Source: DASZHC01 sp035938215 (GTDB taxonomy: Bacteria; Verrucomicrobiota; Verrucomicrobiia; Chthoniobacterales; JAFAMB01). Taken from it: a DNA stretch of 18,926 nt. Shown in pieces: positions 1 to 7,150 of this stretch. Position 1 is the stretch's first letter. Each line of letters opens with the position of its first letter. Location of the stretch: positions 1-18,926 of the forward strand of contig DASZHC010000208.1 in the NCBI GenBank assembly GCA_035938215.1. The letters are read 5' to 3'. The notes under the pieces are model-generated. The model was not told where the DNA came from. It worked only from the letters and a program-made list of their open reading frames with translations, and did not search any database. The position numbers and the translations under genes are program-made.

Positions 1-107
1 GATGCTATCCCCTTCCTCTCCCCCACTGCGTTCCCTCAGCGTCCTCCGCGTGATGCTATCCCCTTCCTCTCCCCCACTGCGTTCCCTCAGCGTCCTCCGC
101 GTGATGC
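1..107. repeat. 51-bp tandem direct repeat, two copies plus a 5-bp start of a third
   Basis: Positions 1-51 and 52-102 are identical, and 103-107 begins a third copy before the sequence diverges. The unit contains a CTCAGCGTCCTCCGCGT core, a pyrimidine-rich family of short dispersed repeats seen between genes in many environmental bacteria. It lies directly downstream of the alr stop codon at 127. There are no spacers, so it is not a CRISPR array. The left edge of the window cuts it, so more copies may exist. Confidence 0.9.
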
Positions 108-126
108 CATTTCGGGGACGCGTGAT

Positions 127-1233
127 TCACTCAATATAAAGCCGCGTCACGCGTTTGGTGATTCCCGTAAAGATCTCCCACGCTATTGTGCCGGCCTTGG
201 CCGCAACCTCGCTCGCAAGAACTTTTTCGTTGCCTTGCCGGCCGATGAGGACCACCTCTTCGCCAGTTTCGACGTTGTCCAGATGGCTGGCGTCGACCAT
301 GATCTGATCCATCGTTACTCTGCCCAGCATGCGGCATCGGCGGCCCCTGATTAAGACGTCGTTTTCCTGTCCGGACAAATGCCGGTTGATTCCGTCGCCG
401 TATCCCGCGCTCAGCGTTGCAACGCGCATCCTTGAATTGGAAATGAACGTCCGCCCGTAACTGATGCTGCGGCCTGCCCCTAACGTTCGAACGATGCTGA
501 CCCTCGTTTTCAGACTCAGCGCCGGATGGAAATAATGCTGGAATTCGCTTAGCGGCGAAATACCGTAAATTGCCAGACCAACCCGCACCAGTTCACCCGG
601 TTTGCACTGTTTGCCGAAACAAATGACTCCCGCGCTGTTCAGGATTGTTGTCTCGACGCCAGCGCAGCCGAATCGTCTGGACACGGCTTGAAATCGGGCC
701 AGCTGCGAAACGGTATAATCCCGGTCCTCGTCGGCTACCGGCAGATGGGAGGAGATGGCGGTCACACGTATGGCATTTATTTGGTGGATTGCCTCTAACG
801 CTTTGCCGGCTTCCTCTTCATTAAGACCAATACGCCCCATGCCGGTATCAACCGCGAAATGCACGTCCAGTCGTTCTCCGGCAGGTACACACCTGGCGTA
901 TTCAATCGCTTCTTGAACCGTTGAGATTGTTGGAATGAATTTTTCGTTAACAATCAACTGGCGTTCTTCGGACAACGCCGGCGAAAGGATCAGGATCGGA
1001 GCCAGGGAACCGGTTGCCCGTATCGTTTGCGCCTCAACGAGATTTGCGACTCCAAATAGGTCGATATCGTTACTTAGCCTTAGCGCGACCTCCGGAAGTC
1101 CATGTCCATACGCGTCCGCTTTGACGACGAAGATAACGCGGGCCTTCTGCACCGTCATTGAGCGGATGGTTAGGATGTTTCTGCGCAATGATCGAATGTC
1201 TATCTCGGCCCAGCAACGATAGGAAGCAGTCAT
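127..1233 (-). CDS. alr: Alanine racemase
   Basis: PLP-dependent interconversion of L- and D-alanine in the cytoplasm, feeding D-Ala to peptidoglycan synthesis. The chosen start (ATG at 1233) gives 368 residues, the usual length. The PLP lysine sits in VVKADAYGHG (K38), and the catalytic tyrosine in ISYGRTF (Y259). The RVGLAIYG and GRVTMDQIMVD family motifs are present. The open frame extends 35 codons upstream to 1338, but those codons lie inside the preceding MauE-like gene and show no Alr similarity. The ATG at 1233 overlaps the MauE-like stop codon as ATGA, so it is probably translationally coupled. It is the last gene of a four-gene minus-strand unit. Family certain; start very likely. 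Confidence 0.97.
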   Translation of the reverse strand: MTASYRCWAEIDIRSLRRNILTIRSMTVQKARVIFVVKADAYGHGLPEVALRLSNDIDLFGVANLVEAQTIRATGSLAPILILSPALSEERQLIVNEKFIPTISTVQEAIEYARCVPAGERLDVHFAVDTGMGRIGLNEEEAGKALEAIHQINAIRVTAISSHLPVADEDRDYTVSQLARFQAVSRRFGCAGVETTILNSAGVICFGKQCKPGELVRVGLAIYGISPLSEFQHYFHPALSLKTRVSIVRTLGAGRSISYGRTFISNSRMRVATLSAGYGDGINRHLSGQENDVLIRGRRCRMLGRVTMDQIMVDASHLDNVETGEEVVLIGRQGNEKVLASEVAAKAGTIAWEIFTGITKRVTRLYIE

Positions 1234-1688
1234 CGATATTTGATCCAAAGAATGCCCGCTAATAAAAGCAACACAAGATTCCTTAAGATAGGAAGGATCG
1301 TACCGGTCGACACGAATGTATGGCCAAAACAGCCGCAATCGATATTTAGACCTCTCACCAGGGCGCTAGCCAAAGCAAGAGTAAAGACGCTCAGCATCAA
1401 AGTGATGAGCAACAACGCTCCGCGTTCGAACGATTTCAGGAACAAGCAAAGCCCGGCCAGGAACTCCACCCACGGTATATAGTCAGCTGCGGCTGCGCAA
1501 ATCTTCCACGGAAGGAGTTCATAACGCTCCAGCTCGATGGCGAATGTGGCCGGGTCATAGATTTTGGCTGTCCCGGCAAAGACGAAAAGTCCTCCCAAAA
1601 CAAGGCGCATAAGAAAGCGGCCTGTCCTTCCGCACCGAAACCCAACACCCATGCGAAAAAGGCTAGTGTCCTGTCCCCGAAATAACAT
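1230..1688 (-). CDS. MauE/DoxX-like redox-associated membrane protein
   Basis: Small integral membrane protein of about four hydrophobic segments (roughly residues 26-45, 70-85, 90-112 and 130-148 of the 152-residue frame). It carries a Cys-x-Cys pair in NIDCGCFG (C118, C120), typical of MauE-like membrane proteins, which are thought to take part in thiol or disulfide chemistry at the membrane. Its neighbours are a membrane-tethered rhodanese (upstream) and alr (ATGA overlap downstream). The start is uncertain: the first 11-12 codons coincide with a dispersed-repeat motif (1662-1685), so the ATG at 1652 (residue 13) or at 1610 (residue 27), just before the first membrane segment, may be the true start. 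Exact function unknown. Confidence 0.85.
   Translation of the reverse strand: MLFRGQDTSLFRMGVGFRCGRTGRFLMRLVLGGLFVFAGTAKIYDPATFAIELERYELLPWKICAAAADYIPWVEFLAGLCLFLKSFERGALLLITLMLSVFTLALASALVRGLNIDCGCFGHTFVSTGTILPILRNLVLLLLAGILWIKYR
1662..1685 (-). repeat. Short dispersed repeat motif overlapping the 5' end of the MauE-like gene
   Basis: On the minus strand this reads TTTCGGGGACAGGACACTAG. A related form occurs on the plus strand at 18364-18382 (TTTCGGGGCAGGACAGTAG), just upstream of miaB, and the first bases (TTTCGGGGAC) recur at 110-119. It sits in the gap between rhodanese and the MauE-like gene and supplies the annotated first codons of the latter. Confidence 0.5.
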
Positions 1689-1703
1689 ATATTTTGCCGG
1701 AAG

Positions 1704-2129
1704 TCAGTTGGCTGTTCTGGCCGCTTTCCATTCTTCCCAGCCTCCTTTCAGAACGTAAACCGGCGAAATCCCGTTTTGCTCCAAACGCGCGGCGACCTCG
1801 TGGCTCATTTCACACGACCTCGAGCTGCAATAAACCACGATCTTTCGCCCGGGAGACCATTGATCCAGGAAACGCGGAAAAAGGCTATCCCATGCTTCCA
1901 GATTCAACAGGAGCGATCCGGGCACATGCTCTGCCTCATACTCAAGTTGCGATCTTGCATCCACCCAGAGCACCGCCGATCCCCACGTTAGCACGGTCTT
2001 AAGCTTTTCCTCACCGGGCGCCAGCGTCTCTTCGGACCATGGAGGCCGGTGCGGATGAACGAGCGCGCTTAGACCCGCGGGAACGAGCGCAGCCAGTAAG
2101 ATCAGAAGAGCCTGACGGACCGACATCAT
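1704..2129 (-). CDS. Membrane-anchored rhodanese-domain protein
   Basis: 141 residues. An N-terminal hydrophobic anchor (about residues 5-24) precedes a single rhodanese domain (about 45-138). The domain has the DARSQLEYEAEHVPGS motif and the active-site loop VVYCSSRSCEMS, with the expected nucleophile C101 and a second cysteine, C106. Rhodaneses move sulfane sulfur or act in thiol redox; the anchor suggests the domain faces the periplasm. The start ATG at 2129 overlaps the stop of the upstream DUF1573 gene (AAATGATG), implying coupling; a second ATG follows at once (2126). The MauE-like gene follows after 15 bp. The domain assignment is firm, the substrate unknown. Confidence 0.9.
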   Translation of the reverse strand: MMSVRQALLILLAALVPAGLSALVHPHRPPWSEETLAPGEEKLKTVLTWGSAVLWVDARSQLEYEAEHVPGSLLLNLEAWDSLFPRFLDQWSPGRKIVVYCSSRSCEMSHEVAARLEQNGISPVYVLKGGWEEWKAARTAN

Positions 2130-2776
2130 TTAACCCGCGCGTACGCATAACGCGTCCGAGGATTTTGCGTTGGGTAATCCGTACGAATCAGAAACGTGGC
2201 GCCGGCGGGTTGGCTAAGATCGGTCGGGGTGATTTCGATCTCGTACTCTTTCCCGGGTTTTACCTCCGAGAGTTGAGCTTTGATCGAGGGATTATCGGAG
2301 GCGACTGACAGGATTTTTAAAGAGGCATTGTCAGCCACTGTAATCTGTATTTTTTTGGTATTTGGCCGCTCACCAACTCGCCAAAAAACTAGCTCAGGCT
2401 GAATTTTAACTGGGTCTTCAATATCAACCAGCAATCGCAGAATCGTCGGCTGCTCCCTTGCCTGGGACGTGGTCACACGGATCGCTTTCTCCTGTTTGCC
2501 GATGCGCCCGGCGAAGCTGAATTTTGCTTCAATCTCACCCGATTCACCCGGCGCGTACTCGGTCTTCTTCAAGCCAGCCGTTGTACAACCGCAGGACGTT
2601 TGGACATTTTCAATCTTGACCAATTCCTTGCCCGCATTGGTAAACCTGTATTTTGCGATGATCATTTCCTGTTCGGGCCTCGCCTTGAAAGATTGCTCAG
2701 GCTGGTCAAAAACCAATTGCCCATATGCCGAGCAGGCAAAAAGAGAAAAAAACAGAATAAAAACCGGGGTTCTCAT
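2126..2776 (-). CDS. DUF1573 domain protein, secreted
   Basis: 216 residues with an N-terminal signal sequence (about 1-19; a cysteine at 15 could make it a lipoprotein, though LFAC is not an ideal lipobox). A DUF1573 domain follows, an immunoglobulin-like fold of the envelope, with the family's NVQTSCGCTTAGL motif (C62, C64). The rest is beta-rich, with KPGKEYEIEI and a C-terminal TDYP segment. It is the first gene of the minus-strand unit DUF1573-rhodanese-MauE-alr and overlaps the rhodanese start by 4 bases. The shared Cys-x-Cys motifs in this gene and the MauE-like gene suggest a common thiol-related role, which is inference. No clear Shine-Dalgarno sequence is visible. Confidence 0.88.
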   Translation of the reverse strand: MRTPVFILFFSLFACSAYGQLVFDQPEQSFKARPEQEMIIAKYRFTNAGKELVKIENVQTSCGCTTAGLKKTEYAPGESGEIEAKFSFAGRIGKQEKAIRVTTSQAREQPTILRLLVDIEDPVKIQPELVFWRVGERPNTKKIQITVADNASLKILSVASDNPSIKAQLSEVKPGKEYEIEITPTDLSQPAGATFLIRTDYPTQNPRTRYAYARVK

Positions 2777-2820
2777 CGGGTGCTTTCGATTTGATCTGGG
2801 AAGATTTTCAGGGAAAAAGA

Positions 2821-2846
2821 AACCACAGAGTGCACAGTTTCCACTG
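2821..2846. repeat. Fragment resembling the dispersed CCACAGAG repeat
   Basis: AACCACAGAGTGCACAG lies between the divergent DUF1573 gene and the RelE-like gene. It resembles one unit of the AACCACAGAGNCACAGAG-type intergenic repeats found in many environmental bacteria. Only one copy is present here, so the assignment is tentative. Confidence 0.35.
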
Positions 2847-2904
2847 ATTATTTAGGAAGGGAGAATTGATTGTGCTACTCTGAAAAACGGCGGGACCAAG
2901 GTCT

Positions 2905-3264
2905 ATGTATCAGATTGTTTTCAATGAGATCAGCGCAGCTGAGATCGCGCGTATCCCTAAGGACCTTCAGCTCGAACTACTTGCGCAATTCCAATTCCTG
3001 CCCGACGACCTTGCAAACCTGGACCCTAAGATGTTCGGGATCATCGAGCGGGAAGGAAAGCGGCTCTATCGTTACCGAGCCAGCGACTATCGAATCTATT
3101 TTGAGCAAAGCCCTGAAGGCGTGCTTGTCCATCGGGTTCTCCATAAGAACACGATCCGTGATTTTCTCTTTCGTTCGAAGCTGCCAATGGCCGAAGACGA
3201 CCAGTTGCGCGAACACGCCGGATTCTGGAAGTTGATTGAAGAAGGCGAACAACGCAAGAAGTAG
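2905..3264 (+). CDS. RelE/ParE-superfamily toxin-like protein, solitary
   Basis: 119 residues. The middle segment RLYRYRASDYRIYFEQ, followed by VLHKNTIRDFLFR, matches the core beta-sheet of RelE/ParE-type toxins (mRNA interferases or gyrase inhibitors). No antitoxin-sized frame lies upstream (2777-2904) or directly downstream, where the MITE begins 25 bp after the stop. Charged C-terminal tail (EEGEQRKK). It may be an orphan toxin-like protein kept for another role, or its partner may be elsewhere. The start ATG is preceded by AAGG at short spacing. Fold family fairly sure; activity unknown. Confidence 0.75.
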   Translation: MYQIVFNEISAAEIARIPKDLQLELLAQFQFLPDDLANLDPKMFGIIEREGKRLYRYRASDYRIYFEQSPEGVLVHRVLHKNTIRDFLFRSKLPMAEDDQLREHAGFWKLIEEGEQRKK

Positions 3265-3289
3265 CTACGGATTTCAGGGATTGGCCTCG

Positions 3290-3527
3290 CTAGTGCACCG
3301 TCTCGCATATAATACTGATGTCGCCGCAGGCCAGTTGGCTGTTTTTCAAGGCACGAGCGAAGCGCACATCCCGCCCCACTTTCATGCTACCCTCCAGAAC
3401 ATGAGTACCAGGAGTATAGAAAGTGGAGCGGGATGCGCCCTCTAACGCCAGTCCGGCTCGGACCGCCTTGCCGGCGGCCCATTTTGAACGCAACGACCTC
3501 ACTATTATATGCGAGACGGTGCACTAG
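3290..3527. mobile_element. MITE-like non-autonomous element with 34-bp terminal inverted repeats
   Basis: The left arm 3290-3323 (CTAGTGCACCGTCTCGCATA...) and right arm 3494-3527 are reverse complements at 32 of 34 positions. A second nested inverted repeat lies at 3362-3383 and 3419-3438 (GCGCATCCCGCTCCACTTTC against a 22-base partner), so the whole 238 bp can fold on itself. Both ends terminate in CTAG, which may be a 4-bp target duplication or part of the repeat; being palindromic it cannot be resolved. No frame inside resembles a transposase, so it would be mobilised in trans. The right arm supplies the start codon of the following aminotransferase gene. No transposase with matching ends is in the window. 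Confidence 0.85.
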
Positions 3528-4681
3528 ATAATATCGTCGGAAACGAACAAAATCGGCTCGCCGCTTTTCCAATTTGCAGAGAAAACATTTTCATGGCGCA
3601 TGCTGCGGTTACCGCCCTGCCTCGCGTAGTTGCAGATGCGGTTATTCGGTACGCAGAAGAGAGTGCAGCCGATTTTGAAAATCCTTCCGCGCTCCTCAAA
3701 TCAATCCAGGAAACACGCGCAGCTTCAGCAAAACTGATTGGAAGCTCGCCGGACGAAGTTGCCCTTATCGGTCCGACGTCTCTTGGCCTCAGCCTGTTTG
3801 CTAATGGGATTGACTGGCAACCGGGCGATGAAGTTGTCTGCTACCTGGAAGATTATCCGGCAAACGTCTATCCATGGCTCAATCTGCGGTCGCGCGGCGT
3901 CTCGATCCGTTTGCTGCAGCCTGGCAATCCCGGGGCGATAACTCCGGATCTGGTCGCCGATGCGCTCACGTCAAAGACGCGTCTGGTTGCTCTGGCTTCT
4001 TGCAACTTCTTGTCGGGATACCGGATCGATCTGGATCCGATCGGCCAGATGTTGCGAAATAGGGGTATCCTGTTCTCGGTCGATGCGATTCAAACCCTTG
4101 GAGCATTCCCGACCACCGTTGAATTTGTCGATTTCCTCAGCGCCGACGCTCACAAATGGATGCTCGGACCTCTTGCCATCGGTGTTGTTTACGTCCGCAA
4201 GGAATGCTTCGAGTTGTGCCGGCCGACTCTCCTGGGGTCATGGAACGTGAAAGCCCCTGGGTTCATCGCCCAGGAGGAGATTGAGTTTCAACCCACCGCC
4301 CAACGCTATGAGCCCGGAGCGATGAATATGCTGGGCATTTTCGGGATGAAAGCGGGGATCGATCTATTGCTCGAAATTGGCATTGACCGAATCGCTAGTC
4401 GGATTCTGACAGTTAAATCGCGTCTGGCGGATGGTCTCCAGCGGCTTGGATTCAACATTTTGGGACCGGCCACCGGTCCGAATGCTTCCGGGATAACCAC
4501 GGTGTGGGATCCGGCGCGAAATATGAAGGCACTCTTCGAGCGACTAATTTCGGAGCGGATCATTTGTTCACCCCGCCAGGACCGTCAAGGCCGCCAGTAT
4601 ATACGATTCAGCCCTCATTTCTATAATACAGAGGCAGAGGTGGACCATATCCTGGATGTGATCGCTCGCGCCAAATCTTAA
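3509..4681 (+). CDS. Class V aminotransferase-fold PLP enzyme
   Basis: 390 residues of the fold-type I, class V group (cysteine desulfurase / isopenicillin-N-epimerase-like). It opens with FPICRENIFMAHAAVTALPR, the usual N-terminal substrate-site segment. GSSPDEVALIGPTSLGLSLFA forms the cofactor phosphate region, SVDAIQTLGAFP holds the cofactor-contacting aspartate and SADAHKWMLGP the PLP lysine (K216). The substrate cannot be told from the sequence. The only ATG that keeps the conserved N-terminus (3509) lies within the right terminal repeat of the MITE, so the first six codons are element-derived. No good ribosome binding site precedes it. The next ATG (3593) would cut into the conserved start. 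Downstream is a gene-free stretch. Confidence 0.88.
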   Translation: MRDGALDNIVGNEQNRLAAFPICRENIFMAHAAVTALPRVVADAVIRYAEESAADFENPSALLKSIQETRAASAKLIGSSPDEVALIGPTSLGLSLFANGIDWQPGDEVVCYLEDYPANVYPWLNLRSRGVSIRLLQPGNPGAITPDLVADALTSKTRLVALASCNFLSGYRIDLDPIGQMLRNRGILFSVDAIQTLGAFPTTVEFVDFLSADAHKWMLGPLAIGVVYVRKECFELCRPTLLGSWNVKAPGFIAQEEIEFQPTAQRYEPGAMNMLGIFGMKAGIDLLLEIGIDRIASRILTVKSRLADGLQRLGFNILGPATGPNASGITTVWDPARNMKALFERLISERIICSPRQDRQGRQYIRFSPHFYNTEAEVDHILDVIARAKS

Positions 4682-5038
4682 AATCGTCCTCGACCTCGAA
4701 CTCGCCCTCGTGATTGCCGTGGAGGGAGGTATACCTCGGATATCAAGGCCTTGTGCTTGCCTGGCCATCGTTCACAAAGACCTGCGAGCATTTGATGACT
4801 CGTCGTCGTCCTCTTATTCGAAGATGGCCGCACGTCTCAGTCTTTGCCGTTCAACCGCTCACGCCATCGGTTCCTGGAGGGCGGTTCCTCGCAGCCGCCG
4901 GTCGCCGATATCCCCATTTCACGGCGCCGACGGAGCGGACGCCCTCCAGCTCCCAGGGATTCGGCCACCAATGGCGTCCAGTCCCCATAGGGATGTAACC
5001 GGTCTGTACAACGAAGCCTTGCTCGCAAATCAAGGCGC
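4682..5038. other. Gene-free stretch of 357 bp with palindromic elements
   Basis: Between the aminotransferase and methyltransferase stop codons. It starts with a CTCG-rich run (CTCGACCTCGAACTCGCCCTCG, at 4689-4710), holds a perfect 12-bp palindrome GAGGTATACCTC at 4726-4737, and then the larger inverted-repeat element at 4861-4977. Frames of 60-118 codons crossing it on both strands look arginine/proline-rich and unlike any family I recognise, so I treat them as non-coding. Confidence 0.6.
4861..4977. repeat. Palindromic intergenic element (about 117 bp)
   Basis: The outer arms are ACGCCAT (4861-4867) and ATGGCGT (4971-4977). The inner arms CTGGAGGGCG (4874-4883) and CGCCCTCCAG (4940-4949) are perfect complements. 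The 56-bp centre is GC-rich with further small stems. The size and position between convergent genes fit a dispersed palindromic unit or a bidirectional transcription-end structure; there is no T-run. Confidence 0.6.
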
Positions 5039-5800
5039 TCACTGCTGTCCGAATCTTCCCAGGTAGAGCACGGTCTCGTACTCAAACGACACGGCTCCCT
5101 CTACCGCGTTCTCGTCAAACAAGCGCTCGGCGGCAGCAACGATATCTCGATGTCCCGGCTCGCCCATGAGAGGCACAAAAGAACAAGATATCAGCCTTCC
5201 GATAAACGCCTCCCGGCCAAGCTCTTGCGCATTGGAGAATCGCTTCACAGTCACCTCCCCCGACTCAAAAAAGGCGCGAATATCTTCGCTCCTCACATTT
5301 CGATGATTTGCCTCGCTATACTCAGGGGCCTCACGTCTCAACAGTTCCTCGTATTTCCAGCCAAGCGTCGAGGCGTTCTCCTGTCGCTCGTTCCAGATCA
5401 GAGCCGCCCATTTATCCGGTCTTAAAATCCTGCGAAATTCCGCTTGCGCTTTTGCACGGTCAAACCAGTGAAACGCTTGCGCGCCTGTGATCAAGTCCGC
5501 AAAATGATCCGGCAGCGACGTTGATTCAGCCGTGCCTTTCACGCTGTGAAACAGAAGTTCCGCTTTCAACGAACGTTCGGCTTCGCCGCGCATCGCGTCG
5601 TTTGGTTCGACCGCGTAAACCTCGAACCCGGCATTCAAAAGCTGTTTTGTAAAAATGCCTGTACCGGAGCCTATATCCGCAACGACGGCGGGTGGCGGTA
5701 CGATCCCGCAAAGAAGCTCCAACGCGGCATCGGGATATCGGGGACGATACTTCGCATAGTTCTCCACCCGATTGCTGAATCGCTCGGTCGGGGTTTTCAT
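5039..5800 (-). CDS. Class I SAM-dependent methyltransferase
   Basis: 253 residues. It opens with RFSNRVENYAKYRPRYP, typical of a small-molecule methyltransferase subgroup. Motif I is VADIGSGTGIFTKQLL (about residues 39-54), followed by the ribose-binding acidic residue in YAVEPN, then GAQAFHWFD and the post-motif RILRPDKWAALIWNER (methyltransferase type 11-like). Substrate unknown. It is transcribed away from hom, with 60 bp between the two start codons. An in-frame TGA four codons upstream fixes the start at 5800. No Shine-Dalgarno is close to it; an AAGGAGG about 50 bases upstream instead precedes a five-codon reading frame. Confidence 0.88.
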   Translation of the reverse strand: MKTPTERFSNRVENYAKYRPRYPDAALELLCGIVPPPAVVADIGSGTGIFTKQLLNAGFEVYAVEPNDAMRGEAERSLKAELLFHSVKGTAESTSLPDHFADLITGAQAFHWFDRAKAQAEFRRILRPDKWAALIWNERQENASTLGWKYEELLRREAPEYSEANHRNVRSEDIRAFFESGEVTVKRFSNAQELGREAFIGRLISCSFVPLMGEPGHRDIVAAAERLFDENAVEGAVSFEYETVLYLGRFGQQ

Positions 5801-5860
5801 CTCGCTGAATCAGGACTTTACTGCTTCTCCAACATTCGCGATAGTGCGCCTCCTTAAAAA

Positions 5861-7150
5861 ATGGATCGGATCGGCATTGGTTTGGCAGGCCTGGGTACTG
5901 TTGGAGCGGGCGTCTATAGGCACCTGATCCAGAACCGCGCCATTATCAGCGAGCGGCTTGGACTTCAATTATCTGTCCATCGGGTCGCCGTAAGAAACCC
6001 GGAAAAGAAACGCTCCGTTTCGGCTCCTCCGGAGACTATCACCCGGAATTGGGAGGAACTGATAGATGATCCGGAGGTCAATATCCTCGTCGAATTGATG
6101 GGGGGGATTGATATTCCTTACATCTTCACAATGCGGGCTCTTGATGCAGGCAAGGTTGTTGTTACCGGGAACAAGGCGCTGTTAGCCGAGCGAGGTGCTG
6201 AGATTTTCGAAAAGGCAGCCGAAAAAGGAGTGCCGATCTTTTTTGAGGCGGCGGTCGCAGGCGGAATTCCGATCATTAAATCGATACGGGAAGGCTTTAT
6301 CGGAAATCATATCGAGTTCATCCACGCTATCCTCAACGGTACCAGCAACTATATTCTTTCACGCATGACCGAAGAGCGAATGGATTTTCCTGTGGCGCTA
6401 AGAGAAGCCCAGCAACAAGGATACGCGGAGGCTGATCCGTCGTTGGATGTGAATGGATGGGACGCGGCTCATAAAGCAATCATCCTGGCTTCGCTCGCGT
6501 ACGGTTTCTGGGTGAGCACCAGCCAGATCCACGTGGCCGGGATTGAGAAGGTAACGGCGTCGGACATACGGTTTGCCGACAATTTGGGGTATAGAATCAA
6601 GCTCGTGGCGACAATCCGGGCAAACCGGGACAGCTTTGTCGAAGTCTATGTTCATCCGACTCTGGTGCCGAAGCAGCATGTTTTGGCTTCCGTGAATGGT
6701 GTGTTTAATGCGCTCATGGTACGCGGCGATATTGTTGGAGATACGCTGTTCTATGGGAGAGGGGCTGGGCAGGATCCAACGACCAGTTCCGTGATCAGCG
6801 ATTTGGCGCAGGCAGCAATCTGGTATGACTCCGGGGGCAAAGCGTTCGGATTCACGCCGCACGGTCTTTATGGAAAATGTCTGCCGATCGAACGGGTTTC
6901 GTCAGGATATTACCTGCGGCTCACCGTGATAGACGAACCTGGTGTGCTGGCCCAGATCGCAAGCGTTCTGGGTTCTCACAAGATTGGCATCTCCTCGGTC
7001 ATCCAACCGGAGGGACACGAGGGAGACGCGGTACCGCTCGTACTGATGATTCACGATGCTCCATTCGGCAGGATGCAAGCTGCATTGGAACGTATTCAGG
7101 TGTTGGCATGTGTGAAATCGCCGCCGATGATGCTGTGGGTTTTGTCATGA
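5861..7150 (+). CDS. hom: Homoserine dehydrogenase
   Basis: Reduces aspartate semialdehyde to homoserine with NAD(P)H, the branch step towards threonine and methionine. 429 residues: Rossmann motif GLAGLGTVGAGV (residues 7-18), the VELMGG and TGNKALLAE segments, the substrate-binding FFEAAVAGGIPII, and the catalytic pair D201/K205 in NGWDAAHK. A C-terminal ACT domain (about 349-429, from YYLRLTVIDEPGVLAQIA) suggests feedback control by threonine. First gene of hom-thrC-lysC; its TGA overlaps the thrC ATG by 4 bases. Full length for the ACT-bearing form. No convincing promoter could be picked in the 60 bp upstream. Confidence 0.97.
   Translation: MDRIGIGLAGLGTVGAGVYRHLIQNRAIISERLGLQLSVHRVAVRNPEKKRSVSAPPETITRNWEELIDDPEVNILVELMGGIDIPYIFTMRALDAGKVVVTGNKALLAERGAEIFEKAAEKGVPIFFEAAVAGGIPIIKSIREGFIGNHIEFIHAILNGTSNYILSRMTEERMDFPVALREAQQQGYAEADPSLDVNGWDAAHKAIILASLAYGFWVSTSQIHVAGIEKVTASDIRFADNLGYRIKLVATIRANRDSFVEVYVHPTLVPKQHVLASVNGVFNALMVRGDIVGDTLFYGRGAGQDPTTSSVISDLAQAAIWYDSGGKAFGFTPHGLYGKCLPIERVSSGYYLRLTVIDEPGVLAQIASVLGSHKIGISSVIQPEGHEGDAVPLVLMIHDAPFGRMQAALERIQVLACVKSPPMMLWVLS

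Noticed and set aside
1..107. CRISPR array
   Set aside because: Repeat units are adjacent with no spacers and only two copies.
1234..1338. N-terminal extension of alanine racemase to 1338
   Set aside because: The extra 35 codons overlap the MauE-like coding region and lack family similarity; the ATGA junction at 1233 explains the start.
3236..3502. Small open frames of about 70 codons in the MITE
   Set aside because: They are created by the inverted repeats on both strands and resemble no protein family.
4710..5066. Reading frames of 94-118 codons on the plus strand
   Set aside because: Arginine/proline/serine-rich, several frames open at once on both strands, overlapping a palindrome and the methyltransferase end.
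5805..5860. AAGGAGG plus a five-codon leader frame (MLEKQ) before the methyltransferase
   Set aside because: The spacing to its ATG is long (13 bases) and nothing supports a regulatory leader; it may be chance.
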